DNA from: Lachnospiraceae bacterium
GTDB lineage: Bacteria; Bacillota; Clostridia; Lachnospirales; Lachnospiraceae
Length of the DNA: 64,000 nucleotides
Direction of reading: 5' to 3'
Assembly: GCA_016288005.1 (NCBI GenBank)
Contig: JAEEXY010000003.1
Coordinates: 1 to 64,000 of the forward strand
Below the pieces are notes generated by a model that was given only the letters and a program-made list of their open reading frames with translations, was not told the DNA's origin and did no database searches. Positions within the stretch are counted from its first letter, which is position 1, and every line of letters begins with the position of its first letter. This document shows, piece after piece, positions 57,400 to 64,000 of this stretch. Made by a program: the position numbers and the translations under genes.

Positions 57400-57648
57400 T
57401 TAAAATCCAAAGAATCTCTTTTTGTATGGTTCGGTGCTCACTGAGAGCACAGTATACCCGGTCTCGTCTATCGCGGCCTTAAGCGCCGCTTCATCGGGTG
57501 CCGCATCGGTCACAAAACTGCTCTCGCCTTTGGTGTGTGAGCTCTTAACCTTCGCCGCATCCGGTACCGCTTTTCTGATCGCGTCGTTGACATGTGCCTC
57601 GCACATACCGCACATCATGCCGTCGATCTTCAGTGTTGTCTTGATCAT
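57400..57648 (-). CDS. Heavy-metal-associated (HMA) domain protein
   Basis: TLKIDGMMCGMCEAHVNDAIRKA CxxC metal-binding motif. Confidence 0.9.
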   Translation of the reverse strand: MIKTTLKIDGMMCGMCEAHVNDAIRKAVPDAAKVKSSHTKGESSFVTDAAPDEAALKAAIDETGYTVLSVSTEPYKKRFFGF

Positions 57649-57682
57649 AGCTTCGCCTTTCTGTGTAAAACCGCGGAATCGT

Positions 57683-57735
57683 GTTAGATTCCGCTAACCG
57701 AATACATTATATATACGTTTGATACTTTTTTACAA
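57683..57735 (-). promoter_or_regulatory. Promoter TTGTAA-N18-TATAAT with downstream operator-like palindrome
   Basis: Minus strand: TTGTAA (57730-57735), TATAAT (57706-57711), GTTAGCGGAATCTAAC (57683-57698). Confidence 0.7.
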
Positions 57736-57874
57736 GTGTTTTCTTGATATTTTCAACACTTTGCACTATATTGGCGCATGTTTTATTTCGCACGAAACGG
57801 GCAGAGATTCCTCTGCCCGTTATCACTTACTAACTTTTCCTGCCTCTTTTTATTCTCCTTTGATAATTCTTTTT

Positions 57875-59617
57875 TCACATCTTCCAGTTCTGCGAGATCA
57901 GCTGCTGTTTTGTCATCCTGCTGTATATGCTGTCATATCCCGACAGGAATTCGGGACTTCCCTGCTCCGCGACCACGCCGTCCTTTAAGACTACGATATG
58001 GTCCGCGTTTGCGATGGTCCTCATGCGGTGCGCGATGATCATGACTGTCTTGTTTTTGATCAGTCTCGAGAGTGCCTCCTGGATGGCTGTCTCATTCTCA
58101 GCGTCGAGCGAAGCGGTCGCCTCATCGAGGAGTATCACGGGCGCGTCCTTTAAGAATGCCCTCGCGATCGATATCCTCTGCCTCTCGCCGCCCGAGAGCT
58201 CGCTGCCGTTCTCACCGATATAAGTGTTGTATTTCTCGGGGAGCAGGTTTACGAACTCCTCACAGTTGGCGAGCCTTGCGGCCTCCATTACCTCTGCGTC
58301 GGTAGCGCCCTGCTTTCCGATGCGGATGTTTTCCATGACAGAATTGTTAAAGAGGGTTACATCCTGGAAAACGATCGAGTATTTCGTCAGCAGTGTCTCG
58401 GGGTCTATCTTTGAGATATCCGTGGCGCCGAGCGTGATGCGGCCGCTGTTAACATCCCAGAACCTTGCCGCGAGTCTCGATATAGTGGTCTTTCCGCCGC
58501 CGGACGGCCCGATCAGCGCCGTTACTTCACCCTGTTTTGCGGTAAAGCTGACATCCTTCAGCACATCCGTATCATCCGCGTATTTGAAGCCCACATGGTC
58601 GAATACGATGTCGTATCCGTTGTTGTTCAGTTCTTCAGAACCGGTCTGGATCTCGTGCGAGAGCATCTCATCCAGCCTCTCGCACTGTATGCCCGTGGAA
58701 ATGATCGCGGCAAAGTTCTGGAGCGATATCTCCATGGGGCTGTACAGGCGCGCGGCGAGCATCAGGAACATAAAGAATGTCAGCAGGTCGATCTCGCCTT
58801 TCGCGAAAAGCGCGCCGCCCGCAACGGCTGTCGTTCCGATGCCGAGCTTCAGCACGATCGCCGCGGAATTAACGTAGACCGCCATTTTAAGCTCTGTGAA
58901 CAGAGCGAATTTTTCAACCTTTTTGATCTTGACGTCGAGTTCTTCCATGTATCTGCCCTCGGCGTTGTTGGCACGCAGGTCCCTGATCGATTCAAGGCAT
59001 TCCTGGATGCCGTCGGCCATGTCCAGTTTGATCGCCTGGTTTTTGCGGGTAGCTCTCTTTTCAGCGCCCGAGCAGCTGATCACGATGATAAAAGCAACGG
59101 GGATTACCCAGAAACTGGCCAGCACCATTCTCCAGTCGAAGAAGAAAAACATGCTGACACCGACGAGGCAAACCGAAATCACCGCACCGATCAGCTCAGG
59201 GATCCAGTGGCTCGAAGCCGTCTCGATCATCGCGCAGTCACCCATCAGGTTCGTGGTCAGATCGGCCAGATTCTTTTTGCCGAAATACGAAAGAGGCAGT
59301 TTTCTGAGCTTCTCCGCGATCATCGTGCGGCGCACTCCGCTCTCGCGGTATGTGGCGAAAAAGGTCGAATTGTACTGGATATAATTGGTTATGAAAATAA
59401 GGGCCATTATGATCACCGACCCGATCGCGTAGAACGGTATCCTGTCTTTCCCGAGGTTTCCTTCGAGCAGGTCCTTTATCAGCGTATACAGGATCCCCGC
59501 GGTCATCATCAGGACGATGTTTGTGACCGTAACGCTCACGCAGGCCTTGATCATATCCTTCGCGCCCTGTCTCGAGAGCGCGTATTTATGCTGTAATCTC
59601 TCTATCATCTCAGGCAC
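57875..59617 (-). CDS. ABC transporter, fused permease/ATPase
   Basis: LIGPSGGGKTTISRLAARFWD; LSGGERQRISIARAFLKDAPVILLDEATASLD. Confidence 0.95.
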   Translation of the reverse strand: MPEMIERLQHKYALSRQGAKDMIKACVSVTVTNIVLMMTAGILYTLIKDLLEGNLGKDRIPFYAIGSVIIMALIFITNYIQYNSTFFATYRESGVRRTMIAEKLRKLPLSYFGKKNLADLTTNLMGDCAMIETASSHWIPELIGAVISVCLVGVSMFFFFDWRMVLASFWVIPVAFIIVISCSGAEKRATRKNQAIKLDMADGIQECLESIRDLRANNAEGRYMEELDVKIKKVEKFALFTELKMAVYVNSAAIVLKLGIGTTAVAGGALFAKGEIDLLTFFMFLMLAARLYSPMEISLQNFAAIISTGIQCERLDEMLSHEIQTGSEELNNNGYDIVFDHVGFKYADDTDVLKDVSFTAKQGEVTALIGPSGGGKTTISRLAARFWDVNSGRITLGATDISKIDPETLLTKYSIVFQDVTLFNNSVMENIRIGKQGATDAEVMEAARLANCEEFVNLLPEKYNTYIGENGSELSGGERQRISIARAFLKDAPVILLDEATASLDAENETAIQEALSRLIKNKTVMIIAHRMRTIANADHIVVLKDGVVAEQGSPEFLSGYDSIYSRMTKQQLISQNWKM

Positions 59618-61394
59618 CTACCTTCCATTCGATCGATCTGGTATACTCATCGAACATCCGCTTATACAGACCGTCCCGCTTCATCAGTTCATCATGTGTT
59701 CCGGATTCGGTGCATTTTCCGTCATCCATCACAAATATCCTGTCGGCGTTCATTACGGTGCTGAGCCTGTGCGCGATCATGATAAGGGTCTTATCCTTCG
59801 AAAGCTCCTCAAATGCCGCCTGCACCTTTGTCTCGTTGTCGGGATCCGCAAACGCGGTCGCTTCGTCGAGGATAAGGATCGGGGCATCCTTTAACACAGC
59901 CCTCGCGATCGTGATCCTCTGCTGTTCGCCGCCGGAGAGATAGGTCCCTTTCTCCCCGATCACGGTATGTATGCCGTCCGGCAGTTTTTCGATGATATCC
60001 ATGCACTGCGCTTTTTTCAGGGCGTCGAGCACCTCAGCCTCGGACGCGTCCGGTCTGCTCATGCGCACATTGTCGAGGATCGATTTCTTGATCAGCCTGC
60101 TGTCCTGGAACACGAAAGAAACCTGCTTCATCAGCTCCGATGACGGCATGTCCTTAACATTTACGCCGCCTATGAGTATCTCACCCTTTGTCACGTCAAA
60201 GAACCTTACGATCAGCTCCGCAAGAGTGGTCTTTCCCGAACCCGACGGGCCGACGAACGCCACATGCTCACCTGGCCTGATGCTGAGGGTCACATTGCTT
60301 ACCGCGTCGCGCGCGGCGTCCTTATACCTGTAGGAAACATCCTTCAGCACGATACCGCAGTCCGCCGGAGTTTTCTTTGAGGTGCCCTCGGACAGGGGCT
60401 CGATCTCCATGATCTTATCTGCGCGCTTCAGCGCATCTATAAGGTTCATCTCCGCTTCGCCCGAATACGCGATCTTGGTCAGCGCGATGGTAACGAGAGG
60501 CATAATGATGATGTAATACATAACGTTCAGGATATCCGCGTTCTCTATGCCGTTCTTCGTAACGACATACGCAGCGATCACTATGAACGCGAATATCGCG
60601 TTGATAAAGGTCATAAAGAATGCCATCGGGACTCTCAGCATCAGCGTATACTGCGTTGCCCAGCTGCAGTAGCCGCTGATGCAGTCCTTGAACCGTTTGA
60701 AGGAATGTACAGTCTGGCCGAACGTTTTTACTACCGGGACGCCCCTTACGTATTCGGTCGCCTCGCTGCTCATGGTCTCGAGCGCGTCCTGGTACTCCTT
60801 CATCTTTGCCTGCATGTCCTTACCCATCATCTTCATCATGCACGCAAATCCGATGATGGCCGGTATAACGCAGATAAGACCGATCTTCCAGTTAAACCCG
60901 AATACCAGAACGATCAGGCCTATCGGAGTGACCGTCGCAACGGTCTTGTCGGCCAGGCTGTGCGCTATATAAGTCTCGGTAGCGGCCGTCGAATCGTTTA
61001 CGATACGTCTGATCTTTCCCGTTCCGTCCTCGTCAAAAACGCCGAGCGGCAGTGTAAGTATCCTGCGCATCAGCGAGCTGCGCATGCTGGCCTGCACACG
61101 GAATGCCGCGATATGCGTGCATAAGAGCGCCGCGATGTAAACGAGCAGCGCGCCGATGATCAGCCCGACCGCCAGCAGTGCATGTCCCTTGATCGTATCC
61201 GGATCTTCGCCGTTTACCGCGATCCTGATGATCTTCCATAACTCATAGTACGGGATCAGCGTCAGCACGGCGCTCACGGCCGCCAGACACCTCCCGAGAG
61301 TGATCAGGTACTTATGGTTTCCCGCGTATTCCCTGATCAGTTTCATGTGGTCATACTTTTCTGTCTTTCCCACTTTCTGTTCCTCCCTTTGCAT
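59610..61394 (-). CDS. ABC transporter, fused permease/ATPase
   Basis: FVGPSGSGKTTLAELIVRFFD; LSGGEQQRITIARAVLKDAPILILDEATAFAD; overlaps downstream ABC gene. Confidence 0.95.
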   Translation of the reverse strand: MQREEQKVGKTEKYDHMKLIREYAGNHKYLITLGRCLAAVSAVLTLIPYYELWKIIRIAVNGEDPDTIKGHALLAVGLIIGALLVYIAALLCTHIAAFRVQASMRSSLMRRILTLPLGVFDEDGTGKIRRIVNDSTAATETYIAHSLADKTVATVTPIGLIVLVFGFNWKIGLICVIPAIIGFACMMKMMGKDMQAKMKEYQDALETMSSEATEYVRGVPVVKTFGQTVHSFKRFKDCISGYCSWATQYTLMLRVPMAFFMTFINAIFAFIVIAAYVVTKNGIENADILNVMYYIIIMPLVTIALTKIAYSGEAEMNLIDALKRADKIMEIEPLSEGTSKKTPADCGIVLKDVSYRYKDAARDAVSNVTLSIRPGEHVAFVGPSGSGKTTLAELIVRFFDVTKGEILIGGVNVKDMPSSELMKQVSFVFQDSRLIKKSILDNVRMSRPDASEAEVLDALKKAQCMDIIEKLPDGIHTVIGEKGTYLSGGEQQRITIARAVLKDAPILILDEATAFADPDNETKVQAAFEELSKDKTLIMIAHRLSTVMNADRIFVMDDGKCTESGTHDELMKRDGLYKRMFDEYTRSIEWKVGA

Positions 61395-61453
61395 TTTGAT
61401 CTATATAAAACACCCGGCAGCCGCAGCATGACGGTTATCGATGTGTCATTTCG

Positions 61454-61469
61454 GTTAGCTATCGCTAAC
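61454..61469. promoter_or_regulatory. Candidate TetR-type operator upstream of dual ABC exporter operon
   Basis: GTTAGC-TATC-GCTAAC. Confidence 0.7.
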
Positions 61470-61492
61470 TCAAGAGCGATAACTTAAACAAT

Positions 61493-61514
61493 AAAAAAGA
61501 GCCTTTCGGCTCTT
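61493..61514 (-). terminator. Terminator of TetR gene
   Basis: Minus: AAGAGCC-GAAA-GGCTCTT-TTTTA. Confidence 0.8.
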
Positions 61515-61516
61515 CT

Positions 61517-62134
61517 CTATCTGATACCCATTATCCTCAGCCATCCCGGCATAAAGAACTCCTGGACCGTATTCAGAAAACTGTCTATCTTATCATTGTC
61601 AAAATCGTGTATGATGGGCTCAAAGCACGCGGTCAGGTACGCTGAAAGCAGCATGTGCAGTTCCTCCTCACTGATATCGATCACCGGATATCCCTTATCC
61701 TTCAGAAATCTGATGGCCTCCAGAAACTCTCTCTGGTTGCTCTCTACATAGTCGTGGACGAAGTTCTCGTATTTGGTCCCCCGTGAGCGTGTCATCAGGA
61801 GGATGAACTCATCCCTTCGCGGAAGTATGACTTCCCTGATCAGGTCTATGAAAGTTTCCCCGAAGAGCTCTTCCTTCGGCGTCCCGCTGTCCAAAAGATC
61901 GTACTTCCTGCCGGTATGCCTGTCCGTCCACGCCTTAATGCTCTCGACCAGCGGTTCGACCATGGCGTTGAACATGGCTTCCTTGTCGTCATAATGCCTG
62001 TAAAGGCCGGCCGAAGTCATACCCGCACGCGCCCCGATGCTCCTGATGGAAGCATCCTCATAGCCTTTTTCAAGGAACTCGTCGCGGATAGCTTTTTTAA
62101 CCTTTTCATGACTGAGTGTTTTATCTCTGGGCAT
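61517..62134 (-). CDS. TetR/AcrR-family transcriptional regulator
   Basis: MPRDKTLSHEKVKKAIRDEFLEKGYEDASIRSIGARAGMTSAGLYRHYDDKEAMFNAM. Confidence 0.94.
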   Translation of the reverse strand: MPRDKTLSHEKVKKAIRDEFLEKGYEDASIRSIGARAGMTSAGLYRHYDDKEAMFNAMVEPLVESIKAWTDRHTGRKYDLLDSGTPKEELFGETFIDLIREVILPRRDEFILLMTRSRGTKYENFVHDYVESNQREFLEAIRFLKDKGYPVIDISEEELHMLLSAYLTACFEPIIHDFDNDKIDSFLNTVQEFFMPGWLRIMGIR

Positions 62135-62155
62135 AACGGCAACTCCGAAAAATAA

Positions 62156-62205
62156 GTTATCACTGTTCGCTATCAAAGATTACTATAATTTCTTTTTCCT
62201 GTCAA
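62156..62205 (-). promoter_or_regulatory. Promoter of TetR gene with operator-like inverted repeat
   Basis: Minus: TTGACA (62200-62205)-N17-TAATCT (62177-62182), then GATAGC-GAACAGT-GATAAC (62156-62174). Confidence 0.6.
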
Positions 62206-62211
62206 GCATAA

Positions 62212-62244
62212 AAAAAGAGAACCCGCACCTATGTATGCGGGTTC
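62212..62244 (-). terminator. Terminator of lipase-like gene
   Basis: Minus: GAACCCGCA-tacatagg-TGCGGGTTC-TCTTTTTTT. Confidence 0.85.
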
Positions 62245-62264
62245 CGAAATTTACCGTTTCCGGG

Positions 62265-63902
62265 TCACAGTTCCGATATCATCTTTGCCAGTTCGAGATA
62301 GAACGGCTTAATGTTTATGCGCTTTGTGAGACCTCCCTGGAAAGCCATGTGGTCTCCCCTGAACGTGGGCATTACATACCACCGTCCGGGCTCGGGCACG
62401 GTCCCGTCCGCAAATTTGCTCTGCGGGGCACCCAAAGGCGCGCCGGCGGAGATCTCGTTTACCAGGCCGTCGTTGGGCTGCCAGGCTTTGCCGATCTCGG
62501 TGCCGCCCTTTGTGACGCCCGTATATCTGCTCATGTACATGGCGCCCTTCATGAAAATGCTCTCGGTGATCGAAGGATCGGGAGAAAAGCTCCCGTCCGC
62601 GTTCTCAACCGTTGAGGCGCAGGGATAGGCAAAATAATACACATCCCTGAAAGTGGTTATGCTCTCGTTGAGCGCGAGTGCGTTGTCGATATGCATATCG
62701 TACGACGCGTAATCCCAGGACGCACGGCCGTCAAGCACAGGCTTTGTGCCTTTTGATACCGCGCCTCCGGTCTTCTCGTATTTTTCAGGAATATCTATCG
62801 CGGACAGATCGAAGCTCTTATCCTCGTACATATCGTAGGCCGTGGTCCCGTTCGTGGGTGCCGCGAGCGTTACGACCGCCAGAAGCTTCGCCGTGCTCCC
62901 GCCTTTAAAATACGGTGAAAGGTCCGCCTCATCGGTCACCGCCCGCTCCTCGGCGCTGCCGTCGCGCAGTATCTCTGAAAAGAGACGGATCGTCGCTCCT
63001 CCGAAGGAATGTCCGATAAGAGCTATCTTTGACTGATCAAAGTCGTCTATCAGGGCTTTTCCGGTAAAATCCCTGCCGAACCGCTCATGCCCCGCCGCGC
63101 GGCTGTGCGCCTCGCCGTAATCGACTCTTGTCCCCGCCAGCTGCGCGTACAGCTCGCAGGCTCTGTCCCATGCGCTGCCCGTAGGATCGACAGACGCCGC
63201 ATAACTCTCATATCCGCGGTTGTTCAGGTACCTGATGATGCTGCCGCCCGACAGTCCCCAGTACGGGAAAAACTCGTTTATCGTATCATAGCTGCCCCAG
63301 CCCGAAAGCCCGTGGACAAAAATGTATTTCACATCACTCTCAGCCGGCCTGCGATATCCGACCGCGCCCGAAAGAACACTTACCGCCATGATCAGTACCA
63401 CCATCCATGCCGTAGTCTTTACGGCCCCGAGCTTATTCACACGGAAGAACGGGTACGGTCCGTCGACCTTTCCCGTCGCGTTCAGATAAAGCATCGTAAG
63501 CCCGTACGCGAGTGTCACGATCACGGGAACCCATACCCACAGGATCGAGGCCCTGTCCTCGGCAAAGATATACGATACCGCCGACAACAGCGGGATCAGC
63601 AGGTGATGGAACAGGCCGCTGCCCGAGAAGAGCAGCTCCTTTACCCTGCCTGATACGGGCACCAGTATGCACGCCGTGACGAAAAACGTCATAACTAGCA
63701 TGCCCGTCGCAGTGAACCTCAGCACCTCCACAAAAGCTCTCTGCCCGAATATCACGAGCAGCACAGATGCCGCGCACGCGATCAGGTTGGAGATTATCGT
63801 GTAAAATGTCAGGCCCTTTTTGATGCCCCCGCCGCGTTTACTGACCTTTGCAAATGCAATGATCTCAAGTATTACGATAATCAGATTAAGCAGTCTGGCC
63901 AT
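62265..63902 (-). CDS. Multi-TM N-terminal domain fused to lipase-like alpha/beta hydrolase
   Basis: N-term ~5-6 TM segments; YIFVHGLSGWGSYDTINEFFPYWG; GHSFGGATIRLF lipase box; NDGLVNEISAGAP. Confidence 0.87.
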   Translation of the reverse strand: MARLLNLIIVILEIIAFAKVSKRGGGIKKGLTFYTIISNLIACAASVLLVIFGQRAFVEVLRFTATGMLVMTFFVTACILVPVSGRVKELLFSGSGLFHHLLIPLLSAVSYIFAEDRASILWVWVPVIVTLAYGLTMLYLNATGKVDGPYPFFRVNKLGAVKTTAWMVVLIMAVSVLSGAVGYRRPAESDVKYIFVHGLSGWGSYDTINEFFPYWGLSGGSIIRYLNNRGYESYAASVDPTGSAWDRACELYAQLAGTRVDYGEAHSRAAGHERFGRDFTGKALIDDFDQSKIALIGHSFGGATIRLFSEILRDGSAEERAVTDEADLSPYFKGGSTAKLLAVVTLAAPTNGTTAYDMYEDKSFDLSAIDIPEKYEKTGGAVSKGTKPVLDGRASWDYASYDMHIDNALALNESITTFRDVYYFAYPCASTVENADGSFSPDPSITESIFMKGAMYMSRYTGVTKGGTEIGKAWQPNDGLVNEISAGAPLGAPQSKFADGTVPEPGRWYVMPTFRGDHMAFQGGLTKRINIKPFYLELAKMISEL

Positions 63903-64000
63903 TTTCTTTCCTCATAAGCTGCTCGACGAGTTCACGCTTTTCATACAGCACGCAACCGCCCTCGTGGTCGTCCAGCAGTATGTCGCCGCTCTGAAGAGCC
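63886..64000 (-). CDS. C-terminal fragment of an unidentified CDS, truncated by window edge
   Basis: Minus frame reads ...ALQSGDILLDDHEGGCVLYEKRELVEQLMRKENGQTA*; overlaps the start of the lipase-like gene. Confidence 0.6.
   Translation of the reverse strand, partial: ALQSGDILLDDHEGGCVLYEKRELVEQLMRKENGQTA

Noticed and set aside
1-64000. CRISPR arrays, rRNA and tRNA genes
   Set aside because: No regularly spaced repeat arrays or recognisable tRNA/rRNA segments were seen; a tRNAscan/Infernal run would be needed to exclude weak cases.

Overview
The window is ~64 kb of moderately GC-rich Firmicutes chromosome. Gene content suggests a Lachnospiraceae-like Clostridium relative (inference only). 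It holds about 50 supportable CDS, mostly in minus-strand operons. No rRNA, tRNA, CRISPR array or intact IS/prophage was recognised. Main blocks: (1) sugar ABC transporter with two substrate-binding proteins and a YesM/YesN pair; (2) a c-di-GMP turnover block (PAS-GGDEF*-EAL, small ORF, sensor-HD-GYP) with a nested-hairpin MITE-like element; (3) split chromate transporters, and an FtsX-type ABC exporter preceded by a yybP-ykoY (Mn2+) riboswitch and terminator; (4) xylan/ester hydrolase genes (two CE15-like esterases, GH10-esterase fusion with a WYL regulator); (5) an MCP plus orphan sugar-binding protein; (6) a nuclease-like/DUF2075 helicase overlapping a MazG-like gene; (7) HydE/F/G maturases with a TM1266-like regulator; (8) a giant cytosolic LRR_5 protein, Dus and DUF3990 overlapping operon; (9) a MATE, secreted FnIII, HMA/DUF6110/P-type ATPase, dual ABC exporter and TetR region whose promoters share a GTTAGC-N4-GCTAAC palindrome. 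The strongest candidates for undescribed biology are the shared palindrome regulon, the Mn riboswitch on a MacB/FtsX-type ABC exporter, the helicase-nuclease/MazG operon, and the nested-palindrome element at 8720-8899. All calls come from reading the sequence and the supplied ORF translations; no database search was run.
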